DNA of 64,000 nucleotides from UBA993 sp964436815 (GCA_964436815.1 CAYTER010000004.1:1-64000); one strand, 5' to 3'. Positions 43,413 through 51,864 are shown, counted from the first letter of the stretch. Numbers and translations: made by a program. The notes: a model not told the origin generated them from the letters alone.

Positions 43413-43484
43413 TTTGTCTTTCCGGGGCTTTGCAGTCCTGTTCCGGCCGGTGTCAATGCCGTTATGATGACTTTAAGATTCTAT

Positions 43485-43492
43485 GTTATAAT
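43485..43492 (+). promoter_or_regulatory. Candidate extended -10 promoter for the M23 peptidase gene
   Basis: TATGTTATAAT contains a TG at the extended position before a perfect TATAAT (43487-43492). The -35 region is poor. It lies about 70 bp before the ATG at 43562 and downstream of both parS sites. Confidence 0.45.
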
Positions 43493-43561
43493 CGACAAGG
43501 TGATTTAGCCACTTTAATTGCAGATTATATGATTGACCGTTTGGAAAGGGTATTAGTGTAA

Positions 43562-44500
43562 ATGACTTCAGCTAATAATAAGCGTTGTTTCACAATAATG
43601 GTCGTTCCCCATTCTGAGGAGTCCACTTTTTCGATCAGGATTCCCCTTTTGGCTGTGCAACTTGCAGTAGCTTTTTTTGTGCTGGGAATAGTGGGCATCT
43701 GCCTTTTGATCTTCTCTTATTTAAGGGTTTCAGCTGATGCGCAGGAAGTATATGCCCTCAGGGAGATGAACCGCGCGCAACAGGAAGAGATCAATTCACT
43801 CGCGGCAGAAACCCAGCGGATGATGGAACAGGTGAGGGCTATCGATGAATTAGTCGAATTTGTAACCGAAAAGCTTGATCTTGATATTGAAGAAATCGAA
43901 AATGGAATCAGGCAGCAATCAAGCCAGGGTCTAAATTTTTATCAGGGCGAAGAGTCTGCCGCTAATTTCGGCTTGGGGCAGGTTTACGGCGGTGGCACTG
44001 AAGCAGATGGTGTTCTGGGGCGTGCAGCGGAAAATATAATTTTGCTGCAGAGTTTAGTTCCGGAGCGCTCGGAAACGCTTGACAATGTGGGCGAGTATAT
44101 TGTTGAAGCCGCCTCAAAGCCTTCAATATGGCCAACCCGCGGTCGGATCGCCTCCGGTTTTGGAATGAGGCAGATACCTTATGCCAGCGGATTTCAATTT
44201 CACACCGGGGTCGATATAATTGGTTCATATGGTTCGACGGTTTGGGCGTCTGCCGAAGGAACGGTAGTATTTACCGGTTACCGGGGCAGTTACGGTAACA
44301 CGGTTATAATAGATCACGGCTATAGTTATGAAACCCTCTATGCTCATCTTTCCGGTTTTGCCGTAAACGCCGGCGATTATGTCGAGCGGGGCCAGACAGT
44401 AGGTTATATGGGCGCTTCAGGCCGGACGACCGGCACCCATTTGCATTATGAGGTGCTGCACAACGGTTCGCCGGTTAACCCCATAAATTACATGCAATAA
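43562..44500 (+). CDS. Membrane-anchored M23 peptidoglycan endopeptidase
   Basis: The 312-residue protein has one TM helix (about 30-55), a coiled-coil stretch (about 60-115, with AQEVYALREMNRAQQEEI) and a C-terminal LytM/M23 zinc peptidase domain (about 190-312). The metal ligands are in HTGVDI and HLHYEV, and the SYGNTVIIDHG and GASGRTTGTH motifs are intact, so it should be active. It cuts peptide crosslinks of peptidoglycan outside the cell. The next gene is a bactofilin, a pairing known in cell-shape modules. Confidence 0.92.
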   Translation: MTSANNKRCFTIMVVPHSEESTFSIRIPLLAVQLAVAFFVLGIVGICLLIFSYLRVSADAQEVYALREMNRAQQEEINSLAAETQRMMEQVRAIDELVEFVTEKLDLDIEEIENGIRQQSSQGLNFYQGEESAANFGLGQVYGGGTEADGVLGRAAENIILLQSLVPERSETLDNVGEYIVEAASKPSIWPTRGRIASGFGMRQIPYASGFQFHTGVDIIGSYGSTVWASAEGTVVFTGYRGSYGNTVIIDHGYSYETLYAHLSGFAVNAGDYVERGQTVGYMGASGRTTGTHLHYEVLHNGSPVNPINYMQ

Positions 44501-44545
44501 AGTAAAAACTGTGTAGAGTAATTATGACATCAAGGAGGAAGTAGT

Positions 44546-44953
44546 ATGTTCAAGAAGGATAATTTGGATACACCACCAGATAAGGTCAATACAGTTATAG
44601 GCAAAGATACAGTTTTTAACGGAACTCTTGAAAGCAAGGGTTCTGTCCGTGTTGATGGAGAAGTAGAAGGGCAAATCGTCAATAAGGGCGATTTTATTAT
44701 TGGTGAAAGCGGAAAAGTATCGATCGACTTAAAGGCTCGCAATGTGACGATTGCCGGACGTTTTGATGGTTCGATTGATGCCTCCGGAAAGCTGGAGTTA
44801 AAAAGAACCGCGGTTGCCAAGGGTGCCTTCAAGGCCAACGGGTTACATGTTGAAGATGGTGCCGTTCTGGACGGAAGCATCGAGATGAAAAATAAAGATG
44901 GCAGTACAATACTGCAGTCGGGAAGCAGCATTGACTCAGGGAAAGCTGAATAG
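44546..44953 (+). CDS. Bactofilin
   Basis: This 135-residue cytoskeletal polymer-forming protein has short flexible ends around a right-handed beta-helix. The core alternates hydrophobic residues with turns: GTLESKGSVRVDGEVEGQI, then SIDLKARNVTIAGRFDGSID in pieces. Bactofilins form filaments without nucleotide and position cell-wall enzymes. The gene follows the M23 peptidase with a 45-bp gap and a strong AAGGAGG, so the two are likely expressed together. Confidence 0.9.
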   Translation: MFKKDNLDTPPDKVNTVIGKDTVFNGTLESKGSVRVDGEVEGQIVNKGDFIIGESGKVSIDLKARNVTIAGRFDGSIDASGKLELKRTAVAKGAFKANGLHVEDGAVLDGSIEMKNKDGSTILQSGSSIDSGKAE

Positions 44954-45050
44954 TAATTCTCTGCCGGCGCCAAGTAATGGTTGAGGTGCAGTGGGTTAGT
45001 TTATCCGGATTTTCCTGTTACTGATTCCGTAAATGAAAAGAGGGGTACAA

Positions 45051-45698
45051 ATGCTAATCATCTTGCTGGGGCCTCCGGGAGCGGGTAAAGGGACCCAGGC
45101 GGAAAGAATTGTTAAAGAGAGAAACCTTGCTTACATTGCTACCGGTGATATCCTGCGGAATGCTGTTAAGACCTCAACGGCGCTGGGACGAAAAGCAAAG
45201 CAGTATATGGATCAGGGGCAGCTGGTTCCCGATGAGCTGGTTGTCGAGATCGTCAAAGATCGGCTGATGGATCCTGATTGCGCCGAGGGGGCTCTGCTAG
45301 ACGGTTTCCCGCGGACAGTTAACCAGGCAACCTTTCTGGAACAGGTTCTCCCTGAAGTTGGTTTTGGAATTGACAGGGTACTTTCCATTGAGGTTGACGA
45401 GAAAGAACTGATCGAGAGGTTGACCGGCAGGAGGGTTTGTTCTGACTGCGGGGCCAGTTACCATCTTAAATTTAAACCTCCCCGGGTGCGCAATGTCTGT
45501 GACCAATGCGGTGGCGATCTTTTCCAGAGAGATGATGATACATTGGAAACGGTTCAGGAGAGGCTGAATGTTTATAAGAAACAAACTGAACCGCTGATCA
45601 GATTCTACCAGGAGAAAAAACTACTGGATCGGATCGATGGCAACCAGGATATAGAAAAAGTGTACAGACAGATTGCTGACCTACTTGATAAGATTTAA
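45051..45698 (+). CDS. adk: Adenylate kinase
   Basis: Interconverts ATP + AMP and 2 ADP. From the ATG at 45051, with AGAGGGG 6 bp upstream, it has 215 residues, the normal length; an ATG at 45033 precedes the ribosome-binding site. The P-loop is GPPGAGKGTQ, the AMP-binding part contains TGDILR and DGFPRTVNQA, and the LID has four cysteines (CSDC and CDQC) for a structural zinc, common in Gram-positives. adk is usually in the ribosomal spc operon next to secY, so this placement is unusual and a second copy may exist. Confidence 0.92.
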   Translation: MLIILLGPPGAGKGTQAERIVKERNLAYIATGDILRNAVKTSTALGRKAKQYMDQGQLVPDELVVEIVKDRLMDPDCAEGALLDGFPRTVNQATFLEQVLPEVGFGIDRVLSIEVDEKELIERLTGRRVCSDCGASYHLKFKPPRVRNVCDQCGGDLFQRDDDTLETVQERLNVYKKQTEPLIRFYQEKKLLDRIDGNQDIEKVYRQIADLLDKI

Positions 45699-45701
45699 AT
45701 T

Positions 45702-45923
45702 GTGGTGAGAGAGATGAACGGTGATTTTTTAGTAGGTCAAAGGGTTCAGCTGAAAAAGGGGCACCCCTGTGGCGCTAACAGCTGGAAAATCATTAGGGTG
45801 GGAATGGATTTTCGCTTGAAGTGCGAAAACTGCGGACGCAGTGTTTTAATCCCTCGTTCGCGTTTTATGCGCAGAGTAAAAGCTGTCCTGGGTCAAGAAG
45901 AGCCTAACCCTGACGCCGGATAA
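45702..45923 (+). CDS. DUF951 zinc-ribbon-like small protein
   Basis: The 73-residue protein has VGQRVQLKKGHPCGANSWKIIRVG and LKCENCGRSVLIPRSRFMRRVK in pieces, matching DUF951. Cysteines in HPCG and in CENC may bind a metal. DUF951 genes are usually found just before ychF and rpsF in Firmicutes, as here. The start is uncertain: tandem GTG codons at 45702/45705 or an ATG at 45714. The function is unknown. Confidence 0.82.
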   Translation: MVREMNGDFLVGQRVQLKKGHPCGANSWKIIRVGMDFRLKCENCGRSVLIPRSRFMRRVKAVLGQEEPNPDAG

Positions 45924-45934
45924 AGGAGTAAACC

Positions 45935-46993
45935 ATGGGTTGGAGTTGTGGCATAGTTGGATTGCCAAATGCCGGAAAATCCACGCTTTTCAAGGCTTTA
46001 ACCGCTCATAATGTAACTATTGCCAGTTACCCCTTTTCAACCATCGATCCCAATAAAGCGATTGTAGCTTTGGCTGATGAACGCCTTTTACAGCTTGCCG
46101 CTGTCAGTTCATCTGAAAAAATTACCCCGGCTACTATTGAGATTATCGATGTAGCAGGTTTGGTCAGGGGAGCCAGCAGGGGAGAAGGACTTGGAAATCA
46201 GTTCCTGGGTCATCTGCGCAATGTAGATTTACTGATCCATGTTATCTCGGCCTACGAGGATAATATTGGAACCGGTGAAAGCATTCAGAATAAAATAGAT
46301 ACAATTAATTTAGAGTTGATCCTGGCTGATCTGGAAACGATTAAAAGGCGCAGAGAAAAAAACGAGTCAAAACTTAAGAGCGGTGACAAGGCAGCCCGTT
46401 TCGAGTCAGGGCTGCTTGCCCGTTTTGAAAGTTATTTGAATGACAGTATTCCTTTGCGCACTGTAACTTTAAACCCCGAAGAAAAAAACATTCTGGGACA
46501 ACTTTCATTACTGACCGCAAAAAAGATGATCTATGTTTATAACCATGGCGAAAAAGATCAAGATGAGAACTACCGTGTTAGTTTCGGTTCCGACCCGGTA
46601 GTGGCAATGTGCGGACGGCTCGAGGCTGAATTGGTTGACTTGCCACCGGACGAAAGGGCGCAGTATCTCCAGGCCTATGGTCTTTCTAAGAGTATGATCA
46701 GCACCCTGCTGCAAATCTGCTTTGAGCTGCTGCGGTTACTCACCTTTTATACAGTTAAAGGCAATGAAGCCAGGGCATGGGTTATCCCGTCAGAAACCAA
46801 GATCTTGTCGGCGGCTGGTAAAATCCACACTGATATGGAAAAGGGTTTTATCAATGCGGAAGTAATTCCCTGGGAGTTGCTTGCTTCAACTGGTTCTCTG
46901 ACTGCGATCCGTGAAAAAGGTCTGAGCAGAACCGAAGGTAGAGATTATGTGGTTCAGGACGGGGATGTGATCCTGATCCGTTTTCGGGCGTGA
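45935..46993 (+). CDS. ychF: Redox-regulated ATPase YchF
   Basis: Obg-family P-loop NTPase that prefers ATP and associates with ribosomes. The 352 residues contain the G1 motif GLPNAGKSTLF (8-18), DVAGLVRGASRGEGLGNQFL (G3 and following), a coiled-coil insertion and the C-terminal TGS domain (about 270-350). The start ATG has AAAGGAG. YchF next to rpsF-ssb-rpsR matches the Bacillus order. It is slightly shorter than the usual 360-366 residues. Confidence 0.95.
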   Translation: MGWSCGIVGLPNAGKSTLFKALTAHNVTIASYPFSTIDPNKAIVALADERLLQLAAVSSSEKITPATIEIIDVAGLVRGASRGEGLGNQFLGHLRNVDLLIHVISAYEDNIGTGESIQNKIDTINLELILADLETIKRRREKNESKLKSGDKAARFESGLLARFESYLNDSIPLRTVTLNPEEKNILGQLSLLTAKKMIYVYNHGEKDQDENYRVSFGSDPVVAMCGRLEAELVDLPPDERAQYLQAYGLSKSMISTLLQICFELLRLLTFYTVKGNEARAWVIPSETKILSAAGKIHTDMEKGFINAEVIPWELLASTGSLTAIREKGLSRTEGRDYVVQDGDVILIRFRA

Positions 46994-47036
46994 GTATTAT
47001 CTATGGGCGATAAATAGCTGTTGTATTTACGAATGC

Positions 47037-47065
47037 TTGCTTCAGCATACCGGATATGCTATTAT
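47037..47065 (+). promoter_or_regulatory. Promoter for rpsF-ssb-rpsR
   Basis: TTGCTT (47037-47042), a 17-bp spacer and TATTAT (47060-47065), with a TG at the extended -10 position. It lies about 60 bp before the rpsF ATG, so the leader is short. Confidence 0.7.
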
Positions 47066-47126
47066 GTTCAAGGTTATTCCCTGCTCCTTATTAAAAGGGG
47101 CCACTAGTCCAGAGGGAGGTGAAAAA

Positions 47127-47675
47127 ATGGGTCTTTACGAGATTATGCTGATCATTCATCCTGAAGTTGAGAAGGATGATCAGGAAGAAGTATTAAACGG
47201 ATTAACTTCTACAATCACCAAGCAGGGTGGCAGCGTTTCAACTGTCCTCGATTGGCGCAAAAGAAAACTTGCCTACGAAATCAACAAACTCCGCGAAGGT
47301 CAATACTACCTGGTATACTTCAGTGGCGAAGGAACAATAATCCCTGAGCTCGAACATTACTTCAGAGTAACCGATGCAATCATGCGTTATATGATCATTG
47401 CTGTTGACGAGAAAGATTATGAGGCTGCAGCTGAAAAAGCCGCTGCTGATGCCGCAGCAGCCGAAGCGACGGAAGCGGCGGAGGCTGCAGATGGTGTTGT
47501 TGAAGAACTTGATCTGCAGCAGGATGCCGACGGTGAAGAGGTAGCCGGCGAAGAAGATGTTGTAGTGGAACAGATCGAAAATGCTGAAACTGCTGTTTCT
47601 GAAGAAGCTGACGAAGAAACTCCACCGGCTGAAGAATCGCAGAGTGCAGATGAAACTGAAAAGACAGAAGAGTAA
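47127..47675 (+). CDS. rpsF: 30S ribosomal protein S6 with long acidic C-terminal tail
   Basis: The first about 95 residues are a normal S6 ferredoxin-like fold (MGLYEIMLIIHPEVEKDD, RKRKLAYEINKLREGQYYLVYF, YMIIAVDEKDY). They bind S18 and the 16S rRNA platform. The remaining about 87 residues are a low-complexity tail made mostly of Ala, Glu and Asp and ending in KTEE. Typical S6 is near 95-100 residues. The ATG at 47127 follows GAGGGAGGTG; an upstream ATG at 47037 is inside the promoter. The tail is probably disordered. Confidence 0.94.
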   Translation: MGLYEIMLIIHPEVEKDDQEEVLNGLTSTITKQGGSVSTVLDWRKRKLAYEINKLREGQYYLVYFSGEGTIIPELEHYFRVTDAIMRYMIIAVDEKDYEAAAEKAAADAAAAEATEAAEAADGVVEELDLQQDADGEEVAGEEDVVVEQIENAETAVSEEADEETPPAEESQSADETEKTEE

Positions 47676-47697
47676 AAGATGAAGGGACGGTGTCAAA

Positions 47698-48108
47698 TTG
47701 TTAAATCAGGTAGTTTTAATTGGCCGTTTAACCCGTGATCCGGAGCTGCGCTATACTCCAGGCAACGGAGTGCCTGTAGCCACTTTTACCCTTGCCGTTG
47801 ACCGTCCTTTTACCAATCAACAGGGGGAAAGAGAAGCTGATTTTATTAATATTGTCACCTGGCGCAAATTGGCTGAGAACTGTGCCAATTACTTGCAGAA
47901 GGGCAGTCTTACGGCTGTAACCGGGCGGCTGCAGATCAGATCATATGAAGACAACCAGGGTATTAAGCGGAAAGTTGCTGAAGTGGTTGCCGACAATGTC
48001 CGGTTTTTAGATCGTGGCGGCCGGGGCTCTGATGAAGCTAAAAGCGCTGAATTTGAAGGTCCGAATGTTGATGATATTAATATCAGTGAAGACGATGTTC
48101 CCTTTTAA
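47698..48108 (+). CDS. ssb: Single-stranded DNA-binding protein
   Basis: The 136-residue SSB has an OB-fold (LNQVVLIGRLTRDPELRYTPGNG, then VTWRKLAENCANYLQKGS) and the acidic C-terminal peptide DDVPF that recruits replication and repair proteins. The start is TTG, behind AAGGGAC. It lies between rpsF and rpsR as in Bacillus ssbA. Confidence 0.95.
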   Translation: MLNQVVLIGRLTRDPELRYTPGNGVPVATFTLAVDRPFTNQQGEREADFINIVTWRKLAENCANYLQKGSLTAVTGRLQIRSYEDNQGIKRKVAEVVADNVRFLDRGGRGSDEAKSAEFEGPNVDDINISEDDVPF

Positions 48109-48125
48109 AAGAAGGAGGTTATCGC

Positions 48126-48356
48126 TTGAGACGCGATCGAGGACGTAAGCCAAAGAAAAAAATCTGCAGCTATTGCGTTGATAAAATTGAAAATGTTGAT
48201 TATAAGCAATACGAAAAACTAAAACGGTTTGTTACGGAAAGAGGCAAAGTCCTTCCCCGCCGCATTTCCGGTAACTGCGCCAGGCATCAACGTCAGCTGA
48301 CCAAGGCTATAAAAAGAGCCAGGATTATGGCGTTAATGCCGTTCACTTCAGAATAA
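48126..48356 (+). CDS. rpsR: 30S ribosomal protein S18 (zinc-type)
   Basis: The 76-residue protein has CSYCVDK and NCARHQ, the cysteine-containing (zinc-binding) form of S18. The core RRISGNCARHQRQL is the family motif. The start is TTG behind the best ribosome-binding site in the neighbourhood (GAAGGAGGT). It is the last gene of the rpsF operon, and a terminator follows. Confidence 0.95.
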   Translation: MRRDRGRKPKKKICSYCVDKIENVDYKQYEKLKRFVTERGKVLPRRISGNCARHQRQLTKAIKRARIMALMPFTSE

Positions 48357-48402
48357 ATAGCAATGTAATTTATTAATAACCGAACTATTTAGCAAAGGCA
48401 AA

Positions 48403-48438
48403 AAGGTGCTTTGGCCATTAAGCAAAGCGCCTTTTTTT
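48403..48438 (+). terminator. Terminator after rpsR
   Basis: A 10-bp stem AGGTGCTTTG/CAAAGCGCCT (one G-U) with an 8-base loop runs into eight T residues. It lies 47 bp after rpsR and 70 bp before rplI, and is strong enough to end most transcription. Confidence 0.93.
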
Positions 48439-48507
48439 TGCAGGATAGCAGGTCCCTCGCAGCGAATTAAGCACATTAGTTCGAACAGGAGAGGAGTGAA
48501 CCAACCA

Positions 48508-48954
48508 ATGAAAGTTATCCTCAACCAGGACATTGCAAGCCTTGGTAAAAAGGGCGATCTTAAAGATGTGGCACCTGGATATGCCCGCAATCACCTTTTA
48601 CCGCGAGGGTTGGCTGTTGAAGCTACTCCCCAGAAACTTAAGGAGTGGCAACAACAGAAAGATAAATTTGAAGCTGAAAACAGGCTGCATGAAGAACAAG
48701 CCAGAAAAAAGGCAGAAAAACTATCCCGGCAGACTATTTTGTTCAAAATGCCTGCTGGCGAAGGCGGGCGGCTCTTTGGGTCTGTAACCCCGGCGGATAT
48801 TGCCGCCAAACTTAAGGAAGCCGGATTTGAGATCGATAAGAAGCGGGTAGAGCTGACCGACCCGATTAAAGCGATTGGTAATTTTAAGGCTTTTGTCCGT
48901 CTCCATCCCGGTGTGAAAGCAGAGTTTGACATTCTGGTTGAAAAAGAAGATTAG
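48508..48954 (+). CDS. rplI: 50S ribosomal protein L9
   Basis: The 148-residue L9 has two domains joined by a long helix. The N-terminal globular part (MKVILNQDIASLGKKGDLK, GYARNHLLPRG) is followed by the helical linker rich in Glu/Lys/Gln and a C-terminal domain (about 80-148). The ATG has AGGAGAGGAG upstream; earlier in-frame starts lie within the terminator. It precedes dnaB, as is usual. Confidence 0.95.
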   Translation: MKVILNQDIASLGKKGDLKDVAPGYARNHLLPRGLAVEATPQKLKEWQQQKDKFEAENRLHEEQARKKAEKLSRQTILFKMPAGEGGRLFGSVTPADIAAKLKEAGFEIDKKRVELTDPIKAIGNFKAFVRLHPGVKAEFDILVEKED

Positions 48955-48978
48955 TGAGGCGAAGGGAGCCGATCGGGT

Positions 48979-50325
48979 TTGGTTGTAATTAGTGACCGCG
49001 TTCCACCGCAAAGTAAAGAAGCTGAACAATCAGTCCTTGGTTCGATGATCATTGATCGGGAGGCAATATTTGCAGCAGCGGAGCTGCTAACCGAAAATGA
49101 TTTTTACAGCACTGCCCATCAAAAAATATATGCTTCAATACTTGGCCTCAGCGAAAAAGGGGAGCCGGTTGACACAATTACATTGACTGCTGAACTGCAG
49201 AAGAACAAGAGTCTTGAAGATGTTGGAGGCAGTGCTTACCTGGTTATGCTTGCTAACGCTGTGCCAACTGCGGCCAATATTCAGTATCATGCTCACATCG
49301 TTCGTGAAAAAGCGATCCTGCGCTCTCTGATCCAGGCGGCAACCGGCATAGTGACCCGCAGCTTTGACTCTCCACATAATGTAGACGAATTCCTTGATGA
49401 GGCCGAGCAACTAATCTTTGAAATCGGCAGCCGAGGCAAATACCAAGGATTTGCCTCGCTGAAAGAAGTCCTGGTGCAGGCTTTTGACCGGATCGAAAAG
49501 CTATATGATGAGAAGAAAGGCGTTACCGGGTTGTCAACCGGATTCATAGATTTAAACCGGATAACTTCTGGCCTTCAGAATTCTGATCTAATTATTGTTG
49601 CCGCCCGCCCCAGTATGGGGAAAACAACTCTCGCCTTAAACATGACTCAACAGATTGCGGTCAGAGATAAACGGCCGACCGCTTTTTTCAGCATGGAAAT
49701 GTCTAAAGAGCAGCTGGCCCAACGGTTACTCTGCGCTGAAGCGCAGATTGATGCCCAGAATATGCGCCGCGGCCATCTATCCCAGGATGAATGGGCTAAG
49801 CTGACCAGGGCTGTCGGTCCGCTTAGTGAATCCCCTCTCTATATTGATGACAGCGCCTCTTTGTCAGTGATGGAAGTCAGGGCGAAAGCCCGTCGTTTAA
49901 AAGCGGAAAAAGGCCTGGATGCGATTTTTGTCGATTACCTGCAGCTGATGCGTGGTTTTAGCCGCTCTGAAAACCGGCAGCAGGAGCTGTCAGAGATTTC
50001 CAGGGCCCTAAAGGCCCTGGCCAAAGAACTTAATTTGCCGGTGATCGCTCTTTCGCAGCTAAGCAGGGCAGTTGAAAAACGAAATGACAAACGGCCAATC
50101 CTCAGTGACTTAATGGAATCCGGAGGAATTGAAGCTAATGCCGATCTGGTAATGTTTATTTACAGAGATTCTTACTACGATAAAAATTCCGACAAAGGGA
50201 ATCTGGCTGAAATTAATGTGGCCAAACAAAGAAATGGGCCTACCGGTCAGATTGAGCTTTACTTCATAGATCGCTACACTAAATTCGCCAACAAAGCTAG
50301 CGAAGCAATCCGGGAAGAAGGATAG
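48979..50325 (+). CDS. dnaB: Replicative DNA helicase DnaB
   Basis: Hexameric 5'-3' helicase (448 residues; the equivalent of DnaC in Bacillus). The N-terminal DnaG-interacting domain (about 8-110, PPQSKEAEQSVLGSMIID) and a linker are followed by the RecA-like core with Walker A ARPSMGKTT (209-217). Walker B is DAIFVDYLQLM. No intein is present. The start is TTG, 11 bp after GAAGGGAG. It is downstream of rplI with a 24-bp gap. Confidence 0.96.
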   Translation: MVVISDRVPPQSKEAEQSVLGSMIIDREAIFAAAELLTENDFYSTAHQKIYASILGLSEKGEPVDTITLTAELQKNKSLEDVGGSAYLVMLANAVPTAANIQYHAHIVREKAILRSLIQAATGIVTRSFDSPHNVDEFLDEAEQLIFEIGSRGKYQGFASLKEVLVQAFDRIEKLYDEKKGVTGLSTGFIDLNRITSGLQNSDLIIVAARPSMGKTTLALNMTQQIAVRDKRPTAFFSMEMSKEQLAQRLLCAEAQIDAQNMRRGHLSQDEWAKLTRAVGPLSESPLYIDDSASLSVMEVRAKARRLKAEKGLDAIFVDYLQLMRGFSRSENRQQELSEISRALKALAKELNLPVIALSQLSRAVEKRNDKRPILSDLMESGGIEANADLVMFIYRDSYYDKNSDKGNLAEINVAKQRNGPTGQIELYFIDRYTKFANKASEAIREEG

Positions 50326-50327
50326 AG

Positions 50328-51716
50328 ATGGCCATTTCTCGCCTCTATGACATTATTATCATCGGCGCAGGGCCGGCTGGTATTTTTGCCGCGCTGGAAC
50401 TGACGGCCAATAGCAGCGTAAAAATTCTGATGATTGATCAGGGCGCTCCTCTTGAAAAAAGAAATTGTATGACCCAGGGCGAGTATGGGCACTGTCTGCG
50501 CTGCAATCCCTGCGCAGTGACCTGTGGTTGGGGCGGGGCGGGAGCATTCAGCGATGGGAAGCTGACGCTAACTCCTGCATTCGGGGGTTTTTTGAATGAA
50601 TTCATTGATCAGGCTGTGGTCGAAAAACTGATTGACGAAGTAGATCGGGTTTACCTTTCCTTCGGCGCTTCGGCAACAGTTTATGGCACCGATCTTGAAG
50701 CAGTGAGAGAAATGGAGCGTCGCGCCGCTGCTGCGGGCTTAAGCCTTATCCCCGCAAAAATAAGGCATCTTGGAACGGAAAATTGTTACCGGGTTCTGGA
50801 AAAGATGCATAAAGCTTTGTCAGGCCGGATTGAAATCCTGATGAACCAGCCGGTAGCTGAACTGGTTGCTGGTGACGGAGTTATAACAGGGGTTAAATTA
50901 TCAAATGGAGACATTTTTAAGGCTAAGTATGTAATCTGCGGACCAGGTCGAGTCGGTGCAGAGTGGATGCACCGGGAGTCAATCCGGCTCGGCCTTAAAG
51001 GTTTAAACAATCCGGTTGATATCGGTGTTAGAGTGGAAGTCCCGGCAGTAATAATGGAAAATATAACCAGCCAAATCTATGAATCCAAACTGATCTATTT
51101 TACCCGTCAGTTTGATGATCGAATCCGCACTTTCTGCATGAACCCTTATGGAGTAGTGGTTACCGAAAACAGTGATGGTCTGGTGACTGTAAACGGTCAC
51201 AGCTTTGCCGAAACCAGGACAAATAATACCAACTTCGCGCTTCTGGTCAGCAAATCGTTCACTGAACCTTTCAATGAGCCAATCCGTTACGGTCGCTATA
51301 TTGCCAGCCTGGCTAACATGCTTGGTGACGGGGTAATGGTTCAGCGTTTAGGCGATTTACTCATGGGCCGAAGATCAACACCGGAAAGGATCCGGCGCGG
51401 ACTGGTTCGTCCTACCCTGACCGAGGCCACTCCCGGCGACCTGAGTCTGGTCCTCCCTTACCGCTACCTGCTGGCCATTATTGAAATGCTCGAAGCTTTA
51501 GATAAACTGGCTCCGGGAGTAAACTCCAGGCACACCCTTCTCTATGGGGTTGAGGTTAAATTTTACTCCTACCGGCTAAACCTGAGCGATAAACTGGAAA
51601 CAGAGATCAAGAATCTTTTTGCCGTCGGCGACGGTGCCGGAATAACCCGCGGCTTAATCCAATCTTCAGCTACCGGAGTCCTCGCGGCAAGGGAAATTCT
51701 TACCCGCTTGCCCTGA
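50328..51716 (+). CDS. FAD-dependent dehydrogenase, COG2509 family
   Basis: The 462-residue flavoprotein has an N-terminal dinucleotide-binding motif IIIIGAGPAGIFAALEL (8-24). A cysteine-rich CLRCNPCAVTCGWGGAGAFSDGKL follows in pieces near 63-86, and a C-terminal FAD motif GDGAGITRGLIQSSATG appears near 435-451. Homologues are described as uncharacterised NAD(FAD)-utilising dehydrogenases; the substrate is unknown. The gene starts 2 bp after the dnaB stop and is probably cotranscribed with it. The cysteines may hold a redox disulfide or cluster. Confidence 0.82.
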   Translation: MAISRLYDIIIIGAGPAGIFAALELTANSSVKILMIDQGAPLEKRNCMTQGEYGHCLRCNPCAVTCGWGGAGAFSDGKLTLTPAFGGFLNEFIDQAVVEKLIDEVDRVYLSFGASATVYGTDLEAVREMERRAAAAGLSLIPAKIRHLGTENCYRVLEKMHKALSGRIEILMNQPVAELVAGDGVITGVKLSNGDIFKAKYVICGPGRVGAEWMHRESIRLGLKGLNNPVDIGVRVEVPAVIMENITSQIYESKLIYFTRQFDDRIRTFCMNPYGVVVTENSDGLVTVNGHSFAETRTNNTNFALLVSKSFTEPFNEPIRYGRYIASLANMLGDGVMVQRLGDLLMGRRSTPERIRRGLVRPTLTEATPGDLSLVLPYRYLLAIIEMLEALDKLAPGVNSRHTLLYGVEVKFYSYRLNLSDKLETEIKNLFAVGDGAGITRGLIQSSATGVLAAREILTRLP

Positions 51717-51736
51717 TTCAGATTAGATGTTATAAT
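51708..51736 (+). promoter_or_regulatory. Promoter for the G5/M23 peptidase gene
   Basis: TTGCCC (51708-51713), a 17-bp spacer and a perfect TATAAT (51731-51736) with TG at the extended position. The -35 overlaps the last codons of the dehydrogenase gene. Confidence 0.7.
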
Positions 51737-51746
51737 TCTTCTGCTC

Positions 51747-51779
51747 AACGGATCGCTTAATCGGCCATGCCGTTTTTTT
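51747..51779 (+). terminator. Hairpin with U-tract in the peptidase leader (attenuator or terminator)
   Basis: CGGC-CAT-GCCG, with a possible wider AACGG...CCGTT pairing, is followed by seven T residues. It lies after the promoter and before the peptidase start. It could end readthrough from dnaB, or attenuate the new transcript. The inner stem is short. Confidence 0.5.
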
Positions 51780-51864
51780 GTTCAATAGGTATATGTTTAT
51801 TAATAAAAGCAGATAATGATTGCAGGATCGACCGAAGCATCGCAGCGGAGAAAGGAACATCCAG

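Noticed and set aside
47238..47696. 152-codon minus-strand frame opposite rpsF
   Set aside because: It is the shadow of the repetitive acidic S6 tail. The Phe/Leu/Arg-rich product is a by-product of codon bias, with no start signal.
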